A DNA stretch of 64,000 nucleotides, taken from NCBI GenBank assembly GCA_965268675.1, contig OZ254179.1:248001-312000 (forward strand), in the 5' to 3' direction. Position 1 is the first letter of the stretch. The number at the start of each line of letters is the position of its first letter. The position numbers and the translations under genes are program-made. This stretch comes from AAA044-D11 sp009705075. GTDB taxonomy: Bacteria; Actinomycetota; Actinomycetes; Nanopelagicales; Nanopelagicaceae. This document shows, in pieces, positions 9,241 to 18,416 of the stretch. The notes below the pieces were generated by a model. That model ran no database searches, had not been told where the DNA came from, and saw only the letters and a program-made list of their open reading frames with translations.

Positions 9241-10338
9241 TTGGGCCGCATCCTGCTGGTTACTTTTCAACAGGCGCTGCGAAGTGTGGCTTTAACCTTA
9301 TTGCCGCTTAGTTTTATTGCGCTATTCGCTTGGTCTACAGCAGGAAGTACAAGTGGAAATACATCTGATCCGATTCGCGCGGCTATTTGGATGTGGCTAG
9401 GTAGCCACTTAGTTCCCTTCAAATTAGCCCTGACTTCTGCCTTCTCAACCGGGGCGCTAACTTTTTTGCCAATCGGTGCTTTGATATTTCCGTGGTTAGC
9501 AGTACGAAGTGGGTTTCGCCGGGCGAGTGATTTCCTAAACAATCCACGTGGAGCAAGATCTTTCATAGTTCTTTGGTACACAGCCATTGCAACACTTGCA
9601 GCGGTTCTCGCGCAGAGTGAAAATATCAAACCGAATATTGTCCTCACTCCAATCTTTATTCTGGTTATTTCGTTAAGTGCAACCATTGATTATCAAGCCT
9701 CATTCTTCGCTCGGTTCAGATTAATCACATATTCATTTTTGACGCTATTTGGCCTGACGATGATTGTTATAGCCATATCACTCATACTGCATTTCCAAAT
9801 TGTTAAATCTCTAGCTGTCGTTATTCAACCCGGAATTATGGGTGGCTTGCTCTTTACACTTTTACAATTACTCTATCTACCAAATATTGCACTGGCTGGA
9901 ATCTCATATCTTTTCGGAACTGGATTTTCTTTAGGGCTTGGAACTCATATTTCACCAACTAATATCGATGTTAGTTCACTTCCGGCGATCCCAATATTGG
10001 GAGCTCTCCCTACATCGGAACATCCGCTTCTGCTTCTTTCATTAATTGCAGCGCTTTTAATTGTTCTGCTAAATCAATTAGCCATCTTTCGGAGCTTTGA
10101 CAGCTTTAAAGTGCGACAGAACCAGATAATTGCATCAGTAATTCCGCCGATTCTTCTGTTAATTCCGATCTCCTATTTCGCAAGCGGAAAATTACTGACT
10201 CATGATATGAGCCCGGTAGGAATCGCTTGGTGGTATTTATCCGGAGTATTCATGGGAGTGCAATTAGTTACAGTCGTTATCGGGCTATATATTCCCAAGC
10301 TAATCAAAGTAGCAAAAGCACATAAGAGTGAGTTGTAA
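9241..10338 (+). CDS. perM: PerM/DUF6350 polytopic membrane protein
   Basis: A 365-residue, very hydrophobic protein with about nine or ten predicted membrane spans. The call relies on position: in Mycobacterium and Streptomyces a DUF6350 protein (PerM in M. tuberculosis, linked to cell division) lies between sucD and purN, exactly as here. Segments such as WLGSHLVPFKL and the glycine/leucine-rich helices fit that family, but there are no catalytic motifs to check. It starts with TTG at 9241, and the purN ATG follows its stop codon directly. Confidence 0.75.
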   Translation: MGRILLVTFQQALRSVALTLLPLSFIALFAWSTAGSTSGNTSDPIRAAIWMWLGSHLVPFKLALTSAFSTGALTFLPIGALIFPWLAVRSGFRRASDFLNNPRGARSFIVLWYTAIATLAAVLAQSENIKPNIVLTPIFILVISLSATIDYQASFFARFRLITYSFLTLFGLTMIVIAISLILHFQIVKSLAVVIQPGIMGGLLFTLLQLLYLPNIALAGISYLFGTGFSLGLGTHISPTNIDVSSLPAIPILGALPTSEHPLLLLSLIAALLIVLLNQLAIFRSFDSFKVRQNQIIASVIPPILLLIPISYFASGKLLTHDMSPVGIAWWYLSGVFMGVQLVTVVIGLYIPKLIKVAKAHKSEL

Positions 10339-10905
10339 ATGCGTATTGTTCTGCTGGCCTCAGGGAGCGGTTCACTCGCCCAAGCAATTATTGATTCAAA
10401 GGCTGAAGGGCTCTTGGATGTAGAAATATTGGCGCTAATCTCCGATAGAGAATCGCTATCACTCAAGCGCGCCACTGAAGCGGGTATTTTGGCGGAGTAT
10501 TTGCCAATTTCAAGTGACCGCAAATCTTGGAATACTGAATTATTTGATTATGTTTTAGGACTAAATCCAGATTTAGTTGTGAGTGTAGGTTTCATGCGAA
10601 TTCTGAGTGAAAAATTTGTAGTTAGATTTCCGACTATAAACACTCATCCAGCTCTGCTTCCAAATTTTCCAGGTGCTCACGGAGTTAGAGATGCCTTGGC
10701 AGCAGGTGCAACTAAAACTGGCTCGAGCGTTCACTGGGTAGATGCGGGAGTTGATACTGGAGAGATAATTGCGCAGAAAGAAGTTTTAATCAGGCCAGAA
10801 GATAATGAGGCGAGCCTGCACGAACGCATTAAGATTGTGGAGCGGGTGCTCATCGTTGAGACGCTACAAAATCTTGTTGCTAATGGAATTCCAAGGCGGA
10901 TTTAA
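10339..10905 (+). CDS. purN: Phosphoribosylglycinamide formyltransferase
   Basis: PurN transfers a formyl group from 10-formyl-THF to GAR in purine synthesis. The 188-residue protein has the N-terminal LLASGSGS phosphate loop, the active-site NTHPALLP with Asn101 and His103, and Asp139 in the VDTGEI segment. It is followed by purH with a TAATG overlap, so the two folate-dependent formyl transfer enzymes are made together. folD, which supplies the cofactor, comes next. Confidence 0.95.
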   Translation: MRIVLLASGSGSLAQAIIDSKAEGLLDVEILALISDRESLSLKRATEAGILAEYLPISSDRKSWNTELFDYVLGLNPDLVVSVGFMRILSEKFVVRFPTINTHPALLPNFPGAHGVRDALAAGATKTGSSVHWVDAGVDTGEIIAQKEVLIRPEDNEASLHERIKIVERVLIVETLQNLVANGIPRRI

Positions 10906-12443
10906 TGAATCTAAAGAAAATATCACGGGCGCTGATCAGCGTTTACGACAAGGTTGGCCTAATTGAACTTGGGAAAAACTTGGAAAAACACGGCATAGAA
11001 ATCTTATCCACGGGTTCAACCGCTAAAACCTTACGTGAAGCAGGAGTGAGTGTTATTCCAGTTGAGGAGTACACCGGTTTTCCAGAGATGCTTGGTGGGC
11101 GCGTTAAGACCCTTCACCCAAGAATCCATGGTGGAATTCTGGCCGACCAAAGTAATTCAGAACATTTATCACAATTAGCAGCCCAAGATATCGAGCCTTT
11201 TGACTTAATTATTATTAATCTTTATCCATTCACGCAGACTATTTCAAGTGGTGCAAAATATGAAGAGTGCATTGAACAGATTGATATTGGTGGGCCAAGC
11301 ATGTTGCGAGGCGCCGCAAAAAATCACAACTCGGTTGCAGTGATTTCAGACCCATCTCAATACGATTTACTAAATACAGCGCTGGATAGCGGCGGATTTA
11401 CATTGCAAGAGCGTCAAAATTTAGCGATGGCTGCCTTCCGCAAGACTGCGGAGTATGACATCGCGATTTCTGAATGGCTAGCTGGTGAGTTAAATCAAAA
11501 CGATTGGCGAGCAAAAGTTTGGAAGAAGATCGCAGATCTTAGATACGGTGAAAACCCACATCAAGCAGCCAGCGTTTATTTTGACGGCACAAACTCTGTA
11601 GGCATCAGTAGCGCTAAACAGCTACATGGCAAAGAGATGTCATTTAATAATTACACAGATGCTGATGCCGCGTTACGTGCCGCATATGACCATGACGAAC
11701 CATGTGTTGCAATCATTAAGCATGCAAATCCTTGTGGAATCGCAATTTCAGAAGAAATTTCTCAGGCATACGCTGCGGCACATGCTTGCGATCCGGTTTC
11801 AGCATTTGGGGGAGTTGTCGCCGCAAATCGCCCAGTATCAATGGCGATGGCAATTGCGTTAAGTGAGATTTTTACCGAGGTTGTAGTTGCTCCCGGATAT
11901 GAAACTGGTGCACTCGAAATACTTTCAAAGAAGCCATCAATTCGGATTTTAGAAATATCTGGCTACAAAATTGCACTCGAAGAATTGCGTCCAATATCAG
12001 GTGGAATTCTGATTCAAGATATGGATTTAATTGATGCGAAAGGCGATAACTCTTCAGACTGGCAGCAAGTTTCTGGTGGAAAAGTGAGTGCGGAAGTTAT
12101 GCGAGATCTTGAGTTTGCTTGGCGCAGTGTTCGGGCGGTCAAGAGCAATGCAATTTTATTGGCGAAAAACGGTGCATCAGTTGGGGTTGGCATGGGCCAA
12201 GTGAACCGAGTAGATAGCGCAAAGTTAGCGGTTGAACGTTCAGGAGAACGTGCCAGTGGATCTGTTGCTGCGAGTGATGCATTCTTTCCATTTGCCGATG
12301 GCCTTCAAATTCTCATTGCAGCAGGAATCTCGGCAGTAGTGGCGCCTGGCGGAAGCGTGCGTGATGCCGAAGTTATTGAAGCCGCTAATAGCGCGGGAAT
12401 AGCTATGTTCTTCACTGGAGTTCGTCATTTTTCACATGCTTAA
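10905..12443 (+). CDS. purH: Bifunctional AICAR transformylase / IMP cyclohydrolase
   Basis: PurH carries out the last two steps to IMP. The N-terminal MGS-like cyclohydrolase domain starts RALISVYDKVGL and includes LSTGSTAKTL and GGRVKTLHPRIHGG. The C-terminal transformylase domain has RYGENPHQ, the catalytic Lys-His of IIKHANPCG, and ends with FFTGVRHFSH. Its length (512) is normal. It overlaps purN by one base. A separate promoter appears to start the following folD gene. Confidence 0.97.
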   Translation: MNLKKISRALISVYDKVGLIELGKNLEKHGIEILSTGSTAKTLREAGVSVIPVEEYTGFPEMLGGRVKTLHPRIHGGILADQSNSEHLSQLAAQDIEPFDLIIINLYPFTQTISSGAKYEECIEQIDIGGPSMLRGAAKNHNSVAVISDPSQYDLLNTALDSGGFTLQERQNLAMAAFRKTAEYDIAISEWLAGELNQNDWRAKVWKKIADLRYGENPHQAASVYFDGTNSVGISSAKQLHGKEMSFNNYTDADAALRAAYDHDEPCVAIIKHANPCGIAISEEISQAYAAAHACDPVSAFGGVVAANRPVSMAMAIALSEIFTEVVVAPGYETGALEILSKKPSIRILEISGYKIALEELRPISGGILIQDMDLIDAKGDNSSDWQQVSGGKVSAEVMRDLEFAWRSVRAVKSNAILLAKNGASVGVGMGQVNRVDSAKLAVERSGERASGSVAASDAFFPFADGLQILIAAGISAVVAPGGSVRDAEVIEAANSAGIAMFFTGVRHFSHA

Positions 12444-12459
12444 GGCTTCTCGGTAGGAT
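12431..12459 (+). promoter_or_regulatory. folD promoter, leaderless type
   Basis: TTCACA (12431-12436), a 17-base spacer and TAGGAT (12454-12459) resemble -35 and -10 boxes. The hexamer ends 6 bases before the folD ATG at 12466, and no ribosome site is present. The -35 lies inside the 3' end of purH. Confidence 0.55.
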
Positions 12460-12465
12460 TGCAAT

Positions 12466-13302
12466 ATGAGTTCAATGATTCTTGATGGTAAAGCCACTGC
12501 GGCAATTATCAAGGAAGAATTGCGCCAAATAGTTTCAACGCTGAAGATTAAACCAGGCCTCGGAACTATTCTGGTTGGCGAAGATCCAGGTTCACACTCA
12601 TACGTTGGTGGAAAACATAAAGATTGCGCCGAAGTAGGAATAAATTCAATTCGTATCGATCTGCCTGAATCCGCAAGTCAGGGCGATGTTCTTGCAGCAA
12701 TTGAAGATTTAAATAAGAGTAAAGAGTGCACCGGATATATCGTCCAACTGCCAGTTCCGAAAGGGATTAATACAAACCTTCTCCTTGAAAGTATCGATCC
12801 AGAAAAAGATGCAGATGGTTTGCATCCATTAAATTTAGGCAAGTTAGTAATTGGGCAACGCGCTCCGCTTCCATGCACGCCACGTGGAATCTTAGAATTG
12901 TTAGACCGTTACTCGCTTTCAACCGTTGGAAAAGAAGTTGTAGTTATGGGTCGTGGATTAACGGTAGGACGTCCGCTTGCGCTGATGCTCTCACAACGTG
13001 GAAGCGATGCAACAGTGACAACGACACATACAAAAACCCTAGACGTAACTTCTCATACCAAACGCGCTGACATAATTATTGCGGCTATTGGAAGTGCCCA
13101 TTTTCTAAAAGCAGAAATGATCAAGCCCGGAGCAATCGTTCTAGATGTGGGAATTACCAGAACAAGCGCTGGATTATTAGGGGATGTACATCCCGGTGTT
13201 GCAGAGATTGCATCTGCGCTAGCTCCGATGCCTGGTGGTGTTGGGCCAATGACGCGCGCAATGTTGCTCTCTAATGTTGTTGAAATGGCTCAACGAATTT
13301 AA
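12466..13302 (+). CDS. folD: Methylenetetrahydrofolate dehydrogenase / cyclohydrolase
   Basis: FolD interconverts 5,10-methylene-THF and 10-formyl-THF, the one-carbon donor for PurN and PurH upstream. The 278-residue protein shows the catalytic Tyr46 and Lys50 in SYVGGKHKDC, the QLPVPKG and DPEKDADGLHP segments, the Rossmann GRGLTVGRP motif, and the C-terminal PGGVGPMTRAML. Its stop overlaps the next start as TAATG. Confidence 0.96.
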   Translation: MSSMILDGKATAAIIKEELRQIVSTLKIKPGLGTILVGEDPGSHSYVGGKHKDCAEVGINSIRIDLPESASQGDVLAAIEDLNKSKECTGYIVQLPVPKGINTNLLLESIDPEKDADGLHPLNLGKLVIGQRAPLPCTPRGILELLDRYSLSTVGKEVVVMGRGLTVGRPLALMLSQRGSDATVTTTHTKTLDVTSHTKRADIIIAAIGSAHFLKAEMIKPGAIVLDVGITRTSAGLLGDVHPGVAEIASALAPMPGGVGPMTRAMLLSNVVEMAQRI

Positions 13303-13541
13303 TGAAAATCGTAATTGATCGTTTGAGGTTTTCGGCTTATGTAATTATTGTTTTCGGCGCCTTGCTTGGAATCTTTGGGGCAGTTCGGACTGGAGCAGTT
13401 CTTGTGGCTGTTGCCACCGGAGTTATTGTGATTACCAAGTATTTACGCTCAAATCGCCATCGAAAAATTGAAGTAATTCTCCCGGTAGGAATGGCGGTGC
13501 TGCTTTTTGTGGTGGCGCTCACACTGCCTCATGCCAAGTAA
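13302..13541 (+). CDS. DUF3017-type small membrane protein
   Basis: A 79-residue protein with about three hydrophobic helices and a basic LRSNRHRKIEV loop. It has the DUF3017 pattern, and its place between folD and mdh is where DUF3017 proteins sit in other Actinobacteria. Its function is unknown. The ATG overlaps the folD stop, so it is co-translated with folD. Confidence 0.7.
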   Translation: MKIVIDRLRFSAYVIIVFGALLGIFGAVRTGAVLVAVATGVIVITKYLRSNRHRKIEVILPVGMAVLLFVVALTLPHAK

Positions 13542-13595
13542 TATTTAGCCATTGCTTTAAGTCAAAAATTTAAAACGATAAAGAGAGAAGTAAAA

Positions 13596-14552
13596 ATGAG
13601 TAGATCAGGAAAAGTAACTGTCGTAGGTGCTGGATTCTATGGCTCAACAACTGCGCTTCGGTTAGCAGAATATGACATCTTCGAAACAGTAGTTCTCACA
13701 GATATTTTAGAAGGTAAACCAGAGGGCCTTGCTCTTGATATGAATCAATCTCGTTCTATCGAAGGTTTTGAAACAAAGATTGTTGGCGCCACCACAACAG
13801 CAGATGGTGCTGGGTATGAAGCAACCGCTAATTCTGAGGTAGTAGTTATAACTGCGGGGTTGCCACGTAAGCCAGGCATGAGTCGAATGGATTTAATCGG
13901 TGTTAATGCTGGAATTGTGCGGGGCGTTGCTGAAAACATTGCAAAGCATTCACCAAACGCAGTAATCATCGTGGTTTCAAATCCGTTGGATGAAATGACT
14001 GCGCTAACTCAACTCGCAACTGGATTTCCAAAGAATCGCGTAATGGGTCAGGCAGGAATGTTAGATACAGCGCGCTTTACTAATTTCGTTGCCGAAGAAC
14101 TTAACGTCCCGGTGTCAACAGTCAAGACTTTAACTCTTGGTTCGCATGGCGACACTATGGTTCCAGTTCCAAGTCGATGCACAGTAAATGGCAAACCACT
14201 TACCGAACTTCTTGATTCAACAAAGATAGAAGCCCTCGTAGATCGCACTAGAAATGGTGGCGCAGAAGTTGTTGCGCTATTGAAAACTGGCTCTGCGTAT
14301 TACGCACCATCTGCGGCTGCCGCCCGGATGGCAAAAGCGGTTAAGGAAGATTCAGGTCTTGTAATGCCAGTCTGCGCTTGGGTAGATGGCGAGTACGGAA
14401 TTAGCGGTGTTTATCTTGGCGTTGAAGCTGAGATTGGAAAGAGCGGTATCCGTAGCGTTGTAGAAAGTGCGCTTACAGCATCTGAGACAGAGGCGCTTAA
14501 GGCAGCAGCAGAAGCAGTTCGTGCAAAGCAAGCAGATGTTAAAGATCTCTAA
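13596..14552 (+). CDS. mdh: Malate dehydrogenase (LDH-like type)
   Basis: This NAD-dependent malate dehydrogenase (318 residues) oxidises malate to oxaloacetate. The Rossmann motif is GAGFYGS (11-17), with Asp36 at the end of the second strand as expected for NAD. Substrate residues are Arg91 and Arg97 in the RKPGMSR loop, Asp157 and Arg160, and His184 in LGSHGDTMVP. Arg91 favours malate over lactate. AGAGAGAAG provides a ribosome site before ATG 13596. icd follows after 33 bases. Confidence 0.93.
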   Translation: MSRSGKVTVVGAGFYGSTTALRLAEYDIFETVVLTDILEGKPEGLALDMNQSRSIEGFETKIVGATTTADGAGYEATANSEVVVITAGLPRKPGMSRMDLIGVNAGIVRGVAENIAKHSPNAVIIVVSNPLDEMTALTQLATGFPKNRVMGQAGMLDTARFTNFVAEELNVPVSTVKTLTLGSHGDTMVPVPSRCTVNGKPLTELLDSTKIEALVDRTRNGGAEVVALLKTGSAYYAPSAAAARMAKAVKEDSGLVMPVCAWVDGEYGISGVYLGVEAEIGKSGIRSVVESALTASETEALKAAAEAVRAKQADVKDL

Positions 14553-14585
14553 TACTTAAGAATCTAAAAGAAACGGGCGAAGAAA

Positions 14586-15803
14586 ATGTCGAAGATTAAA
14601 GTAGAAGGAACCGTAGTTGAATTAGATGGCGATGAAATGACGCGCATTATCTGGTCATTCATCAAAGATAAGTTGATCTTGCCTTACCTAGATATAAATC
14701 TTGAGTATTACGACTTGGGAATCGAACATCGAGATGCGACAAACGATCAGGTAACAATTGATTCCGCTAATGCAATTAAGAAACATGGCGTCGGAATTAA
14801 GTGCGCAACCATTACGCCAGATGAAGCCCGAGTTGAAGAATTTGGACTAAAGCAGATGTGGAAGTCACCAAACGGAACTATCCGAAATATTCTGGGCGGC
14901 GTAATTTTCCGTGAACCAATCATCATGAAAAATGTGCCAAGACTTGTTCCTAATTGGACTAAGCCAATTGTTATCGGACGTCATGCATATGGCGATCAAT
15001 ACAAGGCAACTGATTTCCGAGTTCCGGGGGCTGGAACTTTAACAATGACATTTACCCCTAAAGATGGTTCAAAGCCGATGGAGTTTAACGTCTTTGAATT
15101 TCCATCTTCTGGCGTTGCCATGGGAATGTACAACTTAGATGAATCAATTCGCGACTTTGCGAGAGCATCTATGAATTACGGATTAATCCGCAATTACCCA
15201 GTTTTCCTCTCAACTAAGAACACAATTTTGAAAGCTTACGATGGTCGATTTAAAGATATCTTTGCTGAGATTTTCGAAAGCGAATTTAAAGCTAAATTTG
15301 AAGCAGCAGGAATTACTTACGAGCACCGGTTGATTGATGACATGGTCGCAACCTCACTTCGTTGGGAGGGCGGATATGTTTGGGCTTGTAAGAACTACGA
15401 CGGAGATGTGCAATCAGATACGGTCGCACAAGGTTACGGCTCACTTGGTTTAATGACTTCAGTTCTTATGACTCCAGATGGCTTGACCGTTGAATCTGAA
15501 GCGGCACATGGAACTGTTACTCGCCACTTCCGTGATCATCAGGCAGGAAAACAGACTTCAACAAATCCAATCGCTTCAATCTTCGCTTGGACTCAAGGGT
15601 TATCACACCGCGCAAAGTTGGATAGCAATCCTGCGCTTGCCGAGTTTGCAGCAACACTTGAGAAGGTTTGCGTAGCGACTGTTGAATCGGGAAAGATGAC
15701 GAAAGATCTTGCAATTCTGATTTCAAAAGATAGCCCATGGTTAAATACTCAAGATTTCTTAGCGGCGATCGATGAGAACCTAAAGGTTGCTTTAAAGAAG
15801 TAA
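14586..15803 (+). CDS. icd: NADP-dependent isocitrate dehydrogenase (homodimeric, eukaryote-like)
   Basis: It decarboxylates isocitrate to 2-oxoglutarate with NADP+. The 405-residue protein belongs to the homodimeric subfamily that resembles mitochondrial enzymes: ELDGDEMTRIIW at the start, CATITPDEARVEEF, WKSPNGTIRN, the DDMVA metal segment and AAHGTVTRHFR in the NADP site. It is the last gene of the mdh-icd group and is followed 12 bases after the stop by a strong terminator hairpin. Confidence 0.96.
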   Translation: MSKIKVEGTVVELDGDEMTRIIWSFIKDKLILPYLDINLEYYDLGIEHRDATNDQVTIDSANAIKKHGVGIKCATITPDEARVEEFGLKQMWKSPNGTIRNILGGVIFREPIIMKNVPRLVPNWTKPIVIGRHAYGDQYKATDFRVPGAGTLTMTFTPKDGSKPMEFNVFEFPSSGVAMGMYNLDESIRDFARASMNYGLIRNYPVFLSTKNTILKAYDGRFKDIFAEIFESEFKAKFEAAGITYEHRLIDDMVATSLRWEGGYVWACKNYDGDVQSDTVAQGYGSLGLMTSVLMTPDGLTVESEAAHGTVTRHFRDHQAGKQTSTNPIASIFAWTQGLSHRAKLDSNPALAEFAATLEKVCVATVESGKMTKDLAILISKDSPWLNTQDFLAAIDENLKVALKK

Positions 15804-15812
15804 TTACTCAAT

Positions 15813-15855
15813 AAAAAAAGCCCCGCACCAGAGCCTGGTAGCGGGGCTTTTTAAT
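15813..15855. terminator. Bidirectional intrinsic terminator between icd and the ABC ATPase
   Basis: GCCCCGC (15820-15826) pairs with GCGGGGC (15841-15847), extended inward by ACCAG/CTGGT and flanked by A- and T-runs on both sides. It serves the two convergent genes icd (+) and the ATPase gene (-). It is the only convincing intrinsic terminator in the window. Confidence 0.92.
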
Positions 15856-15861
15856 TTTTAC

Positions 15862-16947
15862 TTAGTTAATACGAGCACCTGTATTTGCATCAAAGAGGTG
15901 AACCGCAGTTGGTATTGCGCTAACTGAGATTGTTGCACCTGGCTTTGGTGGGTTCTTAGGATCCCAGCGAACGATAACTTGTGCGCCTTCATCGGTTTCC
16001 TGTGCGAACTTAATGCTCTTATCTACTGGCTTACCGTAAATAAATGCATCTGAACCAAGCTCTTCAACAACTTCGACAAGAACATCGAAACCACCGGAAG
16101 TTGCAGGAACAAAACCTTCTGGACGTACACCAACTGTTACGACTGAACCAGCACTTGCTGGTACATCAACAGCGAAGCCTCCAAGTTGAGCCTTGCCACC
16201 TGAAGCAGGAACTGTCAGCAAGTTCATTGCTGGTGAACCAATAAATCCAGCAACGAATGCATTAGCCGGACGGTCATAAAGATTGCGAGGTGTATCAACT
16301 TGTTGCAATAAACCATCTTTTAGAACTGCAACGCGATCACCCATTGTCATAGCTTCAACTTGATCGTGGGTCACATAAACAGTTGTGATTCCTAGACGAC
16401 GTTGTAGTGCAGCAATTTGGGTACGAGTAGCAACGCGAAGCTTTGCATCCAAGTTTGAAAGTGGTTCATCCATCAAGAAAACTTGTGGTTCACGAACGAT
16501 TGCACGGCCCATTGCGACGCGCTGACGTTGTCCGCCAGAAAGTGCCTTTGGCTTGCGATCTAAATAATCTTCAAGGTCTAGAAGCTTTGCAGCTTCCTTA
16601 ACGCGACGATCGCGTTCTGCCTTATCTACTCCAGCAATTTTTAGTGCGAAGCCCATGTTTTCAGCTACGGACATATGTGGGTAGAGCGCATATGACTGGA
16701 ACACCATTGCAATGTCACGATCTTTCGGTGCAACGTGAGTTACATCTTTATCGCCAATGCGAATTGAACCAGTGTCAACTTCTTCTAGGCCAGCAAGCAT
16801 GCGGAGTGATGTTGATTTTCCGCAACCTGAAGGTCCAACTAGAACAAGGAATTCACCATCATTGATAGTTAGATTTAATTTATCTACTGCAGGCTTGGTG
16901 GTGCCTGGATAAACGCGAGATGCGTTTTCAAATACGACTGATGCCAT
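15862..16947 (-). CDS. Sugar ABC transporter ATP-binding protein (UgpC/MsmK/MsiK type)
   Basis: A 361-residue ATPase of the CUT1 carbohydrate importer class. It has Walker A GPSGCGKST (38-46), Q-loop FQSYALYPHMSV, signature LSGGQRQR, Walker B VFLMDEPLSNLD and the His switch YVTHDQ. A C-terminal TOBE/OB domain of about 120 residues has GVRPEGF. No permease or binding-protein gene is next to it, so it may be a shared ATPase energising several importers, as MsiK does in Streptomyces; that role is inferred. ATG 16947 is preceded by GGAGAAG. A cluster of inverted repeats lies upstream. Confidence 0.92.
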   Translation of the reverse strand: MASVVFENASRVYPGTTKPAVDKLNLTINDGEFLVLVGPSGCGKSTSLRMLAGLEEVDTGSIRIGDKDVTHVAPKDRDIAMVFQSYALYPHMSVAENMGFALKIAGVDKAERDRRVKEAAKLLDLEDYLDRKPKALSGGQRQRVAMGRAIVREPQVFLMDEPLSNLDAKLRVATRTQIAALQRRLGITTVYVTHDQVEAMTMGDRVAVLKDGLLQQVDTPRNLYDRPANAFVAGFIGSPAMNLLTVPASGGKAQLGGFAVDVPASAGSVVTVGVRPEGFVPATSGGFDVLVEVVEELGSDAFIYGKPVDKSIKFAQETDEGAQVIVRWDPKNPPKPGATISVSAIPTAVHLFDANTGARIN

Positions 16948-17108
16948 CTTTTTACTTCTCCTTTTCCGGACAGGTACGTGCCCGACGATCCTTTGGATAA
17001 AGGTTTTAACCCCGCTCGGATGAGCGTGGGCATAGGTTACGCGTCTGTGGCAATGAACGCCACCTAAAAAGCGAGAGCGGGGCTCCTAAAGAAGTTACCC
17101 TTACGCCT
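16948..17108. promoter_or_regulatory. Divergent promoter region with four inverted repeats
   Basis: This 161-base spacer separates the ABC ATPase (-) from the CNNM gene (+). It holds CCTTT-GGAT-AAAGG (16990-17003), CGCTC-GGAT-GAGCG (17013-17026), GTGGC-AATGAAC-GCCAC (17047-17063) and GAGC-GGG-GCTC (17075-17085). The first two share the same GGAT centre and lie 23 bases apart. They look like operators rather than terminators, because no T-run follows. The binding protein is unknown. Confidence 0.45.
17096..17101 (+). promoter_or_regulatory. Leaderless-type -10 of the CNNM gene
   Basis: TACCCT ends 7 bases before the GTG at 17109, and there is no ribosome-binding sequence in between. Confidence 0.45.
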
Positions 17109-18416
17109 GTGACCATTCATATCCTCCGAGATATTGGCCTAGTGCTCCTGTTTATTGGAGTCGCTGGCCTCTTTGTGGCCGCAGAGATCGCTCTGATCTC
17201 ACTTCGAGAGTCGCAGATTCGCCAACTCGAGGGCACTAGTAAGCGCGGTGATCGCGTTGTGGCGCTAGCCAAGAATCCGAATCGATTCCTAGCAGCCGCT
17301 CAAGTTGGAATTACCTTCCTAGGTTTCTTGTCAGCCGCACTCGGGTCCGAACGACTTGGTAAGTATGTTTCTCCCGTCTTTGAAGAGTGGGGGCTTTCAA
17401 GGAGCGTTAGTGAAACTCTCGCACTTATTTCAATCACAATTGTAATTGCATATATCTCACTTGTTTTTGGCGAACTAGTGCCGAAACGCCTCGCCCTTTA
17501 TCGAACAGAAATAATTGCGCTCGCCGCAGCGCCCACTATTGATTTAATGGCGAAAATTTTTCGCCCAGTTATTTGGTTGTTATCTAAGTCAACCGATGCT
17601 GTTGTAAAACTCTTCGGGCTAAATGCAAAAGAAGCGCGCAGTGAAATCTCCGAAGCTGAATTAGTTGATTTAGTTTCTGGGCATACTTCACTTAGCGAAG
17701 AAGAGCGAGAGATAGTAGAAGAAGTTTTTGCCGCGGGAGATTTGCAATTACATGAAATTATGGTGCCAAGAACTGAAGTTGATTTCATGGATGTTGGCCT
17801 ATCTATCAGCGATGCGATTGCCGTGGCGGTTAAGGATTCACATTCAAGATATCCCGTAACCAGAGGAAGCACGGATGAGGTGATTGGTTTTCTGCATGTC
17901 CGTGATTTGCTAAATCCAAAGGTGCATTCAACTTCAGGTGCAACAATTTTGGAATTAGTTCGCCCAGTACTAAATCTTCCAGGAACAAAGGGAGTTTTAC
18001 CTGCGCTTGCCGAAATGCGCAATAAACGGAGTCATATCGCTGTTGTCTTAGATGAATATGGCGGAACTGATGGAATTGTTACTCTCGAAGATTTAGTTGA
18101 GTGCCTAATCGGGGATATTCAAGATGAATATGATTCCGAAGATGGCGAAGTTACGCCGCAGGCAAAAACTGGAGACTTTGAAGTTGATGGTCTAATTTCA
18201 CTTGAAGATCTTTACGATGAAACCGGAATAGTTATTCCAGAAGGACCATATGAAACTGCCGGTGGCTTTGTCATGCACCATTTAGGCCGTATTCCAGAGG
18301 TTGGCGATGTCGTCAAGATGAGTAAGGCCCAGATAACCGTTCTAACTTTAGAGGGGAAGCGGGCAGGTCAATTATTGATCTCCAGTAATGAATGGGAAGA
18401 TGACGCCCATGAATGA
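17109..18416 (+). CDS. CNNM/CorC (HlyC) family membrane protein with CBS domains
   Basis: A 435-residue protein with an N-terminal CNNM (DUF21) transmembrane domain (residues 1 to about 190, including FVAAEIALISLRESQ and VFGELVPKRLAL). A CBS pair follows (MVPRTEVDFMD onwards, DEYGGTDGIVTLEDLVE), then a C-terminal CorC_HlyC domain. Proteins of this family export or regulate Mg2+ or Co2+; the old 'hemolysin' name is not supported. It starts with GTG at 17109 and overlaps trpS by 8 bases. Confidence 0.9.
   Translation: MTIHILRDIGLVLLFIGVAGLFVAAEIALISLRESQIRQLEGTSKRGDRVVALAKNPNRFLAAAQVGITFLGFLSAALGSERLGKYVSPVFEEWGLSRSVSETLALISITIVIAYISLVFGELVPKRLALYRTEIIALAAAPTIDLMAKIFRPVIWLLSKSTDAVVKLFGLNAKEARSEISEAELVDLVSGHTSLSEEEREIVEEVFAAGDLQLHEIMVPRTEVDFMDVGLSISDAIAVAVKDSHSRYPVTRGSTDEVIGFLHVRDLLNPKVHSTSGATILELVRPVLNLPGTKGVLPALAEMRNKRSHIAVVLDEYGGTDGIVTLEDLVECLIGDIQDEYDSEDGEVTPQAKTGDFEVDGLISLEDLYDETGIVIPEGPYETAGGFVMHHLGRIPEVGDVVKMSKAQITVLTLEGKRAGQLLISSNEWEDDAHE

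Noticed and set aside
9267..9686. 139-codon minus-strand frame inside perM
   Set aside because: Antisense to the membrane protein, no ribosome site or promoter, low-complexity translation.
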